A DNA stretch of 64,000 nt from Rhizobium sp. Root1220. Lineage in GTDB: Bacteria > Pseudomonadota > Alphaproteobacteria > Rhizobiales > Rhizobiaceae. The position numbers were made by a program, and so were the translations under genes. The first letter of the stretch is position 1. Each line of letters begins with the position of its first letter. This document shows, one piece after another, positions 16,673 to 24,953 of the stretch. Under the pieces are notes generated by a model that had not been told where the DNA came from, did not search any database, and was given only the letters and a program-made list of their open reading frames with translations. The DNA is taken from positions 211,826 through 275,825 of the forward strand of contig NZ_LMDG01000023.1 in the NCBI RefSeq assembly GCF_001426265.1, in the 5' to 3' direction.

Positions 16673-17737
16673 ATGAAGCCCTCGATCGCCAAAGCGTCTC
16701 CATGGTGGACGCCGAGCGTCCACATTGATCGCCGGCCGTTCCTGATTGGGCGAAATGCGATCCAAGCCGAGCTGCGTGGCTATTTTGCGCGCGAGGATTT
16801 CATTGAGGTCGACACGGCCACGCTGCAGGTGTCGCCTGGCAACGAGGCGCACCTTCACGCCTTCGCAACTGAGGCGGTTACGACCGACGGTCGGAGATCA
16901 CCCTTCTATCTGCATACCTCGCCTGAGTTCGCATGCAAAAAGCTGCTATCGGCGGGTGAACTGCGTATCGCCTGCTTTGCGCATGTTTACCGCAATCGTG
17001 AGCGCGGGCCGCTGCACCACCCGGAATTCACGATGCTCGAATGGTATCGCGCCGGCGAGGGCTACGAGAGCCTGATGATCGATTGCGCGCGCATTCTGGC
17101 GCTTGCGGCCGAAACAACCGGAGCAGCCCGGCTGACCTATCGCGGCAGGGAATGCGATCCTTTTGCCGAACCGGACAGGATCAGTGTGGCGCAGGCTTTC
17201 CAGCGGTATGCCGGCATCGATCTTCTCGGATCGGTCTTTGCGGGCGGCGATACCGATCGAGCGCATCTGGCGGCGGAGATGACGCGCGTCGGCATGCGCG
17301 TTGCCGAGGATGACGGCTGGGCAGACTTGTTCAGCCGCGCCCTTGTCGAAAAGGTCGAGCCCCATCTCGGCTTCGGTCGCATTACCATTCTCGACGAATA
17401 TCCGGTTTCGGAAGCGGCGCTCGCAAGGCCCTCGGCGCATGATCCCAGGGTTGCCGAGCGTTTCGAGGTTTATGCCTGCGGTGTTGAACTCGCGAACGGC
17501 TTCGGCGAACTCACCAATCCAGCGGAGCAGCGTCGCCGTTTCGAGATCGAAATGACGGAGAAGGCACGTATTTACGGCGAAACCTATCCGATCGACGAGG
17601 ATTTTCTGGGTGCGCTTGCCATCATGCCGGAGGCGAGTGGCATCGCGTTGGGTTTTGATCGGCTGGTGATGCTTGCCACCGGCGCATCGCGCATCGACCA
17701 GGTGCTTTGGGCACCGGTTGCGGAGTACGGCGTATGA
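16673..17737 (+). CDS. epmA: EF-P lysine lysyltransferase (GenX/PoxA)
   Basis: 354 residues, a lysyl-tRNA-synthetase catalytic core without the anticodon-binding domain. It activates (R)-beta-lysine and joins it to Lys34 of EF-P. Class II motif 2 is visible in FAHVYRNRERGPLHHPEFTM, and motif 3 in SGIALGFDRLVML. The PFYLHTSPEFACKKLL segment is typical of the family. Divergent from efp and overlapping epmB by four bases (ATGA). ATG 16673 is used; no competing start nearby has a better ribosome site. Confidence 0.94.
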   Translation: MKPSIAKASPWWTPSVHIDRRPFLIGRNAIQAELRGYFAREDFIEVDTATLQVSPGNEAHLHAFATEAVTTDGRRSPFYLHTSPEFACKKLLSAGELRIACFAHVYRNRERGPLHHPEFTMLEWYRAGEGYESLMIDCARILALAAETTGAARLTYRGRECDPFAEPDRISVAQAFQRYAGIDLLGSVFAGGDTDRAHLAAEMTRVGMRVAEDDGWADLFSRALVEKVEPHLGFGRITILDEYPVSEAALARPSAHDPRVAERFEVYACGVELANGFGELTNPAEQRRRFEIEMTEKARIYGETYPIDEDFLGALAIMPEASGIALGFDRLVMLATGASRIDQVLWAPVAEYGV

Positions 17738-18783
17738 GTTCCAGCCCCATCAGGACCGTCGAAGATCTCGATAGCGCCGGCCTCATCGGCAAGCGTGACC
17801 GCGCAGCCCTGGAAGAGGTTACGTCGCGTTATGCGGTTGCGTTGACGCCCGCGGTGGCGGCACTGATCGACCGCACGGATGCGGCCGATCCGATCGCACG
17901 CCAGTTCGTGCCCGACGCGGCCGAGCTTGTCGTTACGGCTGAAGAGCGGGCCGATCCGATCGGCGACCACGCTCACAGCCCGGTAGAGGGCATCGTTCAT
18001 CGTTATCCCGATCGCGTGCTGCTAAAGGCCGTCCACGTCTGTCCCGTCTATTGCCGCTTCTGCTTCCGGCGCGAGATGGTCGGGCCGCAGGGGCTCGGCA
18101 CGCTGGATGTTGGCGGAATGAAAGCCGCCTTCGACTATATCCGCGATCACCGCGAAATCTGGGAGGTTATTCTGACCGGGGGCGATCCCCTGGTCCTGTC
18201 GGCGCGACGCCTGACGGCGATCCTCAGCGAACTGGCGGCCATCGATCATGTCAAGATTGTCCGGTTCCATAGCCGCGTCCCCGTGGTCGATCCGGAAAGG
18301 ATCGATGCAGCGTTGATCGCCGCCATCAAGGCAAGCGGGAAGACGGTGTACATCGCACTGCATGCCAATCATCCACGCGAGCTGACGGACGGAGCACGCG
18401 CAGCCTGTGGTCGTCTCGTAGATGCCGGAATCGTGATGGTCAGCCAATCCGTCCTCCTCAGAGGTGTCAACGACGACCCGGCGGTCCTCGGTGAGTTGAT
18501 GAAGGCCTTCGTCGAGACGCGCGTGAAGCCCTACTATCTGCATCATCCGGATCTCGCGCCGGGAACGAGCCATTTTCGACTGACGATTGAAGAGGGGCAG
18601 CAAATCGTTGCTGCGCTGCGCGGTCGGATTTCCGGACTGTGCCAGCCGACCTATATCCTCGATATACCGGGTGGGCATGGAAAAGCAGTCATCTCTGAAC
18701 AGGCCATCCACGAGATAGGGCAAGGCTGCTATTCGGTTTCCGACTATCGTGGGGGGCAGCATCGGTATCCGCCCGCCGACTAG
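17734..18783 (+). CDS. epmB: EF-P beta-lysylation protein, lysine 2,3-aminomutase-like
   Basis: 349 residues. A radical-SAM/PLP enzyme that isomerises (S)-alpha-lysine to (R)-beta-lysine for EpmA. The cluster motif is C103-x3-C107-x2-C110 (CPVYCRFC). The segment EVILTGGDPLVLS is the radical-SAM glycine motif. The short length, without the long zinc-binding C-terminus of clostridial KamA, suits EpmB. ATG 17734 overlaps the epmA stop. EpmC (hydroxylase) is not seen in the window. Confidence 0.92.
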   Translation: MSSSPIRTVEDLDSAGLIGKRDRAALEEVTSRYAVALTPAVAALIDRTDAADPIARQFVPDAAELVVTAEERADPIGDHAHSPVEGIVHRYPDRVLLKAVHVCPVYCRFCFRREMVGPQGLGTLDVGGMKAAFDYIRDHREIWEVILTGGDPLVLSARRLTAILSELAAIDHVKIVRFHSRVPVVDPERIDAALIAAIKASGKTVYIALHANHPRELTDGARAACGRLVDAGIVMVSQSVLLRGVNDDPAVLGELMKAFVETRVKPYYLHHPDLAPGTSHFRLTIEEGQQIVAALRGRISGLCQPTYILDIPGGHGKAVISEQAIHEIGQGCYSVSDYRGGQHRYPPAD

Positions 18784-19044
18784 AAAAAGTGCGGACCAGG
18801 CGTGTTATTATCAAACAATCCGCTGCCGGCGACAGCGCGTTGCGTTGTCTCAGAATTTACGCAGACGTTTGAAAACATTGCCGTTTATTCGTCATTTCAA
18901 AATCTTTGATAAATTTGTAGTTCGGTCCCTCAGTCAGCCTTAACTACGTCATTTAGGGGAATCTTGGGTTTTCCTGAATAGAACCGCTCTCCAATCGAGG
19001 CATGGATCGCCCCTCAGGATATGATCATCTTGGAGATGTTAAGC

Positions 19045-19296
19045 ATGAACACGACTATCCGCGAACTCTTGGTCAAATTTGGAAAGCTCCCGGTCTCGGT
19101 CGATCAGGTTGCGGATGATGCCGATCTCTATGCTGCCGGCCTGACATCCTTCGCATCCGTGCAGTTGATGCTCGGCATCGAGGAGGCATTCGACATCGAG
19201 TTCCCCGACAACCTTCTCAATCGGAAGTCGTTCGCGAGCATCTCGGCGATTTCGAGGACGGTCGATCTCATCAAGGACAGCCGGAAGGTTGCCTAG
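19045..19296 (+). CDS. Stand-alone acyl/aminoacyl carrier protein
   Basis: 83 residues with the four-helix carrier-protein fold. The phosphopantetheine site is Ser35 in AGLTSFASV; most fatty-acid carriers have DS here, and the TS form marks a specialised carrier. LYAAGL before and IEEAFDIEFPD after are the usual flanks. ATG 19045 (MNTTIREL) is chosen because of the GGAG nine bases upstream; ATG 19021 is not supported. The gene abuts the acyl-CoA dehydrogenase (stop and start adjoin) and precedes the ligase that should load it. In Agrobacterium and Bradyrhizobium the carrier partners of these ligases are encoded nearby in the same way (recalled, not searched). Confidence 0.88.
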   Translation: MNTTIRELLVKFGKLPVSVDQVADDADLYAAGLTSFASVQLMLGIEEAFDIEFPDNLLNRKSFASISAISRTVDLIKDSRKVA

Positions 19297-20478
19297 ATGA
19301 ATATTCCGGTCAAAATCACGGAAGAAAATCTTGCTGTCAGGGTTTCCCGCGTCGCTGCGATTGCAGCTCAGCACGCGGACGCCGTCGATTTTGAAGGAAG
19401 GTTTCCGCGCGAAGCCGTCGACGCCATGAAAGCCGAACGATTGCTTGGCATCCAGATTCCCCGCCATCTCGGCGGCGAGAGTGCGACCATCGGCGAGATC
19501 GCCGAACTGTGTGCATTGCTTGGCCAAGCCTGCGCAGCAGCAGCCATGGTCTTTGCCATGCACCACATCAAGCTGTGCAGTCTGGTCGAACACTGTGGCG
19601 CCAGCGAATGGCATTCCAGCTTCATGCGGCGCGTCGCTGCCGAGCAGTTGCTGATTGCCTCTGCGACCACGGAGGGCGGGATCGGCGGCAATCTTCGGAA
19701 CAGTCTTTGCGCAATCGAGGTTGATGGCCCTATTTGCGCTCTTGAGAAGGACGCGACCGTGATTTCGTACGGTGCTTACGCCGACGCTATCATGATCACT
19801 TCGCGGGCTCATGCCGAGGCCGCATCCTCCGATCAGGTCCTGACTGTCTTCCTGAGCGGCCAGTACACATTGGAGCGAACCCATGCCTGGAATACGCTCG
19901 GCATGCGGGGGACCTGCTCGGACGGCTTTCTGTTCAAGGGCGCGGCGCCGGCGGTTCAGATACTGCCGAAGCCTTTTGCCGAGATTGCAGCGCAGTCGAT
20001 GCTAGCCTCATCGCATCTGCTGTGGAGCGGCGTGTGGTACGGCATTGCCGTCGACGCGTTCAGCCGCGCGCAGGCGTTCGTTCGCTCGGCAGCGCGCAAG
20101 TCGCCGGGAACCACACCGCCGGGTGCGCTGCGCCTCGCGGAAGTTTCCAACCTGCTGCAGATGGTCCGCTCCAATGTCGTTGCAGGCCTGAAGGCTTATG
20201 AGCATGCCAAAAACGACGCCGACAAGTTGTCGTCGATGGGCTTTGCCGTTGCCATGAACAATGTGAAGATCGCTTCGTCGGAAACGATCCTCGAAATCAT
20301 CAACCACGTCATGCTGATCTGCGGCATCATGGGCTACAAGAACGGTACGCCCTTCAGTGTCGGGCGACATCTTCGTGACGCTCACTCCGCGCAACTCATG
20401 ATCTCGAACGATCGCATCCTCGGCAACACGTCGAGCATGCTTCTTGTCCACAAGCAGGACACAAGCCTATTGGGGTGA
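19297..20478 (+). CDS. Acyl-CoA dehydrogenase homologue, lacking the usual catalytic glutamate
   Basis: 393 residues with the acyl-CoA-dehydrogenase fold: N-terminal helices, a beta-domain (residues ~120-230: [23 protein letters not shown]), and a C-terminal four-helix bundle. It starts directly after the carrier-protein stop. In medium-chain dehydrogenases the base is Glu near the C-terminus (YEG); here the corresponding segment reads [10 protein letters not shown], with Ile369 at that place, and the isovaleryl-type alternative near [10 protein letters not shown] shows no Glu either. Related flavoproteins oxidise aminoacyl groups on carrier proteins (for example prolyl-carrier dehydrogenases). 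That, rather than beta-oxidation, suits the neighbours. The substrate is inferred. Confidence 0.8.
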   Translation: MNIPVKITEENLAVRVSRVAAIAAQHADAVDFEGRFPREAVDAMKAERLLGIQIPRHLGGESATIGEIAELCALLGQACAAAAMVFAMHHIKLCSLVEHCGASEWHSSFMRRVAAEQLLIASATTEGGIGGNLRNSLCAIEVDGPICALEKDATVISYGAYADAIMITSRAHAEAASSDQVLTVFLSGQYTLERTHAWNTLGMRGTCSDGFLFKGAAPAVQILPKPFAEIAAQSMLASSHLLWSGVWYGIAVDAFSRAQAFVRSAARKSPGTTPPGALRLAEVSNLLQMVRSNVVAGLKAYEHAKNDADKLSSMGFAVAMNNVKIASSETILEIINHVMLICGIMGYKNGTPFSVGRHLRDAHSAQLMISNDRILGNTSSMLLVHKQDTSLLG

Positions 20479-20482
20479 CGAC

Positions 20483-21400
20483 ATGGACATGCAAGTGACC
20501 TTCCTGGACCGGCTCTTTGAATCGGGCCTGTTGATCGATACCGGCATTGATGGTCTCTATGGACGCAGCGGCCAGTTTGAAGATGTAATCGCTGCCTTCG
20601 AACGACTGATCGACAGGTTCGGCGGTGCCGATGGCGCTGAAGCAATGCGTTTTCCGCCGGGCATGAACCGCGCCTTCTTCGAAAAGAGCGGATACATGAA
20701 GAGCTTCCCGCAGCTCGCCGGCACGGTGCACAGCTTCTGCGGCAGCGAGCTTGATCACGTAAACCTGCTACAGTGCATGGAAGTCGGGGACGATTGGACC
20801 CAGGCGCAGACGGCGACCGACATCGTCCTGACGCCCGCGGCCTGCTATCCGCTCTACCCGACGATCGCCAAGCGCGGCAGACTACCCGCGGAAGGCGGTC
20901 TGTTCGATCTCCAGTCCTATTGCTTCCGCCATGAGCCCTCGCAGGATCCTGCGCGTCAGCAGCTTTTCCGCATGCGCGAATATATCTGCATGGGCACCGA
21001 ACGGCACGTGACGGATTTCCGCCAGCGCTGGATGGATCGCGGCGTCGAAATGATGAAGGCTGTCGGCCTCGATGTCGCGATCGACGTTGCCAACGATCCA
21101 TTCTTCGGTCGTGCCGGCAAGATGCTGGCCAATAACCAGCGCGACCAGAACCTCAAGTTCGAGCTTCTGATCCCGATCACGTCCACTGCCAATCCCACCG
21201 CTTGCATGAGCTTCAACTATCATCAGGACGCGTTCGGCTCGAAGTGGGGTCTGTTCCTCGAAGACGGCAGCGTTGCACATACCGCCTGCGTCGGCTTCGG
21301 GCTGGAGCGCATCGCGCTTGCACTCTTCCATCACCACGGTCTCGACGTGAAGGTCTGGCCGGCCAAGGTGCGCCAGGCGCTGTGGGGCCGAGTGGTGTGA
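20483..21400 (+). CDS. Amino acid:[carrier protein] ligase (truncated atypical seryl-tRNA synthetase homologue)
   Basis: 305 residues: a class II synthetase catalytic domain without any tRNA-binding domain. Motif 2 is CFRHEPS ... [10 protein letters not shown] and motif 3 is [12 protein letters not shown]. Cys121, Glu166 and Cys269 stand where atypical archaeal-type SerRS and the described ligases bind zinc. Characterised homologues adenylate glycine or alanine and transfer it to the phosphopantetheine of a small carrier protein, not to tRNA. The carrier gene (19045-19296) lies two genes upstream. The start at 20483 lies four bases after the dehydrogenase stop, with GGGGTGA upstream. The amino acid used here cannot be read by eye; alanine or glycine is expected. 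Confidence 0.85.
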   Translation: MDMQVTFLDRLFESGLLIDTGIDGLYGRSGQFEDVIAAFERLIDRFGGADGAEAMRFPPGMNRAFFEKSGYMKSFPQLAGTVHSFCGSELDHVNLLQCMEVGDDWTQAQTATDIVLTPAACYPLYPTIAKRGRLPAEGGLFDLQSYCFRHEPSQDPARQQLFRMREYICMGTERHVTDFRQRWMDRGVEMMKAVGLDVAIDVANDPFFGRAGKMLANNQRDQNLKFELLIPITSTANPTACMSFNYHQDAFGSKWGLFLEDGSVAHTACVGFGLERIALALFHHHGLDVKVWPAKVRQALWGRVV

Positions 21401-22362
21401 TGGCATCGGTTTTTCCGGGGATTCACCCGGACGGCTATAAGCCACATGCGCTGCATTCGAGCGAGCGCATGTGGCCGGAAACCAATTGCTACGTCGATCT
21501 CTGGATCGAGGTGCTGAGCGCGTTGGGTGCCGCACCCGAGGCCATGCTGGGCTTCACGTTGACCCAGGATTTCGAAGGTGATCAGTTCACGTTCTTCAAG
21601 GTACCGCTCGAGGACCTGGAAACGCTCTACGATATCCGCGTGAGCGAGCTGGCGATCTTCGACCGCGTCGAGCGACATATCGAAGTGCAAATCGCACGTG
21701 GCCGCCTTTGCCTGCTCGAGATGGACTCGTTCTACATGCCGGACACCCAGGGCACCGCCTATCGCGTCGAGCACGGCAAGACGACGGTTGCGGTCAACAG
21801 GTTGGATTTTAGCGCCAAGCGTGTCGAGTACTTCCACAATGGTGGCTATTTTCAGCTTCAGGGCGAGGATTTCGATGGGCTCTTCCAGTTGCAGCTGACG
21901 GAAGATCTTCCGCCGTTCTTGCCCTACACCGAATTTGCCAAATTCCCGTCTCGCATACCGGCTGCGCGCGCGGTCAGCGAAGCGTCGCGCGGGCTTCTCC
22001 GCCGTCATTTTGGGCGCCGTCCCAGGCACAACCCGATCCGGGCGTTCGCCGGGGTGTTTCCGGAGCAGGTCGAAGCGGTGGCGGCGCGGCCCTTTGGCTT
22101 CTTCCATAAGTATGCGTTCAATACGCTTCGCCAGTTCGGCGCCAACTTCGAACTTGCCGCAGACCATCTGGCATGGCTTTCTGCGAGCGAGTTTGCGGCG
22201 GCGGTGGAGCAGGCGCGGCGGATTTCGGAGGTGGCGAAATCCGTTCAATTCCAGCTTGCGCGCGCAATTACTCGCGGGAAATACGACCCGTTGCGGACAG
22301 CGCTTGATCCGGCGGCGGATGCATGGGATGCCATGATGGTTTCGCTCGCGAAGCGTCTGTAA
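21400..22362 (+). CDS. DUF1839 protein, possible thiol acyltransferase
   Basis: 320 residues, start overlapping the ligase stop by one base (TGATG). It matches DUF1839 in its opening (FPGIHPDGYKPHALH, then ERMWPETNCYVDLWIEVL). I see a pattern like papain/C39-type transferases such as butirosin BtrH: a nucleophile-like Cys30 after ETN, an acidic MDSFYMPDT segment (Asp109), and His125 in YRVEHGKTT. BtrH moves an acyl group from a carrier protein to an aminoglycoside. By analogy this protein could take the aminoacyl group from the carrier encoded here. That is inference from residue pattern and context; no activity is recorded for the family to my knowledge. Confidence 0.75.
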   Translation: MASVFPGIHPDGYKPHALHSSERMWPETNCYVDLWIEVLSALGAAPEAMLGFTLTQDFEGDQFTFFKVPLEDLETLYDIRVSELAIFDRVERHIEVQIARGRLCLLEMDSFYMPDTQGTAYRVEHGKTTVAVNRLDFSAKRVEYFHNGGYFQLQGEDFDGLFQLQLTEDLPPFLPYTEFAKFPSRIPAARAVSEASRGLLRRHFGRRPRHNPIRAFAGVFPEQVEAVAARPFGFFHKYAFNTLRQFGANFELAADHLAWLSASEFAAAVEQARRISEVAKSVQFQLARAITRGKYDPLRTALDPAADAWDAMMVSLAKRL

Positions 22363-22378
22363 GGTCGGGAGGCTGGGC

Positions 22379-24856
22379 ATGAGAGGGCGGCTGGCGAGCA
22401 TCGGCTCTGAAGAAACCCTTCTTTCCGAGGGTTGGAATCTGGTGCTGACGGAACCCGGCGCTTGCGCTGTGCCGCATGACATTCCCCTGTCCGCGCCCGT
22501 GATAACCGCGGAGGTGCCAGGGACAGTTGCGGCCGCGCTGGAGAATGCAGGTCTTTTCGACAGAGAGAACCCCGAACAGCTCGATACGAAGGATGCGTGG
22601 TATGTCAGCCGGCTTTTCGACGCACAGCCGGGCGAGGCAATCCTTCGTTTCGAAGGATTGGCAACGCTCTGCCATGTCTTCCTGAATGGGCAGGAGATTC
22701 TGTCGTCCGAAAGCATGTTCACGCTGCATGAGATTCCCGTGACGCTCTCCGGCGGCGACGAACTGGCGCTTTGTTTCCGCGCCTTGGCGCCCCGTTTGGC
22801 CGAACCAGGTCCCCGCGCGCGCTGGCGCCCGCAGATGATCAGTCCGCAGGGGCTGAAGAATGTTCGCACGACACTGCTCGGACACATGCCGGGTTGGTGC
22901 CCGGAGATCCATGCGGTCGGCCCGTGGCGTCCGATCACTCTTGTTCGTCGCGACGTCGTTTCCATCGACAACGTTTCTGTGCGCGCCGTACTCGAAGCGG
23001 ATGGCACCGGGCGGTTGAGTGTTTCGCTGCACGCGGATGTCGAAAACCCGGATCTGTTGCTTCGTTGCGGAGAGGTCCAGCAGGCGTTCGAAAAAGTCGC
23101 GGAAGGACACTACTCCGCCATCCTCAGGTTGACGGATGTCGAGGCCTGGTGGCCGCATACGCACGGTGTGCCGCGTCTCTACGATTATTCGATCCTTATC
23201 GATGGCGTCGAGCATTCTTTGGGGCGAACCGGATTTCGTCGCATCGAGCTTGACCGAGGTGCAGACGGCGAGGACTTCGCACTCAGGATCAATGGCGACC
23301 GGGTCTTTTGCCGTGGTGCGGTCTGGACGACGGCAGATATCGTGCGCTTGCCTGGTGCACGCGCGGACTATGAGCCGTTTTTGCGACTTGCCGCCGAAGC
23401 TGGCATGAACATGATCCGCATCGGCGGGACGATGGCGTATGAGACGCCGGAGTTCTTCCAGCTCTGCGACGAGCTCGGCCTGCTTGTCTGGCAGGACTTC
23501 ATGTTTGCCAATTTCGACTATCCGAAGAACGACAAGAGCTTTACGGCGCATGTGCATGCCGAGGTCGAAGAGTTCTTGCACCGTGTCCAAGGCTCTCCTT
23601 GCCTCGCAATGCTATGCGGTGGCAGCGAGATCTACCAACAGGCGGCCATGTTCGGCCTGCCGACGGAATTCTGGACCGGGCCGATCACAGACGAGATCAT
23701 TCCAGCCATCGCCGCTCGCGTCCGACCTGACGTACCGTATGTACCGAACTCGCCCTCCGGCGGGTCGATGCCGTTCGCGTCGAACGCAGGCGTAACGCAT
23801 TATTACGGCGTCGGCGCCTATATGCGGCCGCTGGAGGACGCGCGACGCGCCAATCTGCGGTTCGCGGCAGAGAGTCTCGCCTTCTCCCACGTGCCGCAGC
23901 AGCGGATTCTGCAGCGGCACCTTGATGTTCCGCCAGTCCATAGCCCACTGTGGAAAGCGCGCGTTCCTCGCGATCGCGGCTCGTCTTGGGACTTCGAGGA
24001 TGTTCGAGATTTCTATCTGGCGGAACTTTACGGCCATGACCCCGCAAGGCTGCGCCGCGAGAACCGGGAGCACTATCTCGACCTCTCGCGCGCCGTAACG
24101 GGCGAGGTCGTCGAAGCGACATTTGCCGAGTGGAGGCGCAAGGGCTCCCCTTGCAACGGAGCATTGGTTTGGACGCTGCAGGATCTTCTCCCAGGTCCCG
24201 GGTGGGGCGTTATCGATTCAACCGGTGAACCGAAGCCGGTTTGGTATGCCTTGCGGCGTGCCTTCCGCCCGGTTCAGGTGATCGTTACCGACGAAGGCAC
24301 CAATGGCCTCGACGTTCACGTGATTAACGAGACCATGCACAGTCTGCAGCTCGACCTGGAGCTGGTGTGTCTGCAGCGCGGCAGGCAACATGTCGTCAGC
24401 GGCGGCCGGATTCTCACTCTGGGGCCGAGAAGCAGCCAGACCTTTGCCGGCACCGATCTGTTCGGCGCGTTTTTCGACACGACATATGCTTTCCGCTTCG
24501 GTCCACCGTCCCATGACGTCGTCGTGGCAAGGCTCCGGTTGCCGGACGGCGGCCCGGTCGTCGCCGATGCCTTCCACTTTCCGCTCGGCCGAGCGAAGGC
24601 CTTTCACGATCCCGAGATAATCGTCTCGGCGTCGCATCAGGGCAGCGACGGATGGGTGGTCGATCTTTCAGCGGACCGGCTGGCTCAGTCCGTCCATCTC
24701 GAGATCAACGGCTACAGGCCGGAGGACGACTGGTTCCACCTTGCTCCGGGCGCGCCGAAGCGCATTCGACTGCATCGGTTGCCGGGCACCGAAGACGATG
24801 ACGATCCCTCTGGAGAAGTCACCAGTCTCGGCAGCTCGCGATCCTTCACATTTTGA
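22379..24856 (+). CDS. Glycoside hydrolase family 2 (beta-mannosidase-like)
   Basis: 825 residues, no signal peptide, so cytoplasmic. Domain order: GH2 sugar-binding jelly roll (residues ~10-190), immunoglobulin-like domain (to ~290), TIM barrel (~290-600), then C-terminal beta domains. The acid/base site reads LCGGSEI with Glu417, but the usual Asn before it (GNE) is Ser416. The nucleophile region reads RFAAESLAFSHVP with Glu498, resembling the mannosidase motif SEFGFQSFP. GGGAGG precedes the ATG, 16 bases after the DUF1839 stop. Its place in the operon suggests trimming or transglycosylation of a mannose-like glycan made by the cluster. Substrate unknown. Confidence 0.82.
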   Translation: MRGRLASIGSEETLLSEGWNLVLTEPGACAVPHDIPLSAPVITAEVPGTVAAALENAGLFDRENPEQLDTKDAWYVSRLFDAQPGEAILRFEGLATLCHVFLNGQEILSSESMFTLHEIPVTLSGGDELALCFRALAPRLAEPGPRARWRPQMISPQGLKNVRTTLLGHMPGWCPEIHAVGPWRPITLVRRDVVSIDNVSVRAVLEADGTGRLSVSLHADVENPDLLLRCGEVQQAFEKVAEGHYSAILRLTDVEAWWPHTHGVPRLYDYSILIDGVEHSLGRTGFRRIELDRGADGEDFALRINGDRVFCRGAVWTTADIVRLPGARADYEPFLRLAAEAGMNMIRIGGTMAYETPEFFQLCDELGLLVWQDFMFANFDYPKNDKSFTAHVHAEVEEFLHRVQGSPCLAMLCGGSEIYQQAAMFGLPTEFWTGPITDEIIPAIAARVRPDVPYVPNSPSGGSMPFASNAGVTHYYGVGAYMRPLEDARRANLRFAAESLAFSHVPQQRILQRHLDVPPVHSPLWKARVPRDRGSSWDFEDVRDFYLAELYGHDPARLRRENREHYLDLSRAVTGEVVEATFAEWRRKGSPCNGALVWTLQDLLPGPGWGVIDSTGEPKPVWYALRRAFRPVQVIVTDEGTNGLDVHVINETMHSLQLDLELVCLQRGRQHVVSGGRILTLGPRSSQTFAGTDLFGAFFDTTYAFRFGPPSHDVVVARLRLPDGGPVVADAFHFPLGRAKAFHDPEIIVSASHQGSDGWVVDLSADRLAQSVHLEINGYRPEDDWFHLAPGAPKRIRLHRLPGTEDDDDPSGEVTSLGSSRSFTF

Positions 24857-24953
24857 CCGGTGTCGGAGCGGTGTTTGGCGCATAGGCGCAATCAATTCGG
24901 AAAGTTTTTCACATTAGCATGGCCGGTTGTGAACCGCCTTGAACGGAAACGAT

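Noticed and set aside
21331..23590. Long minus-strand open frames (558 and 440 codons) opposite DUF1839 and the GH2 gene
   Set aside because: The plus-strand genes have family motifs and coupled starts; the opposite frames have none and overlap each other in different frames.
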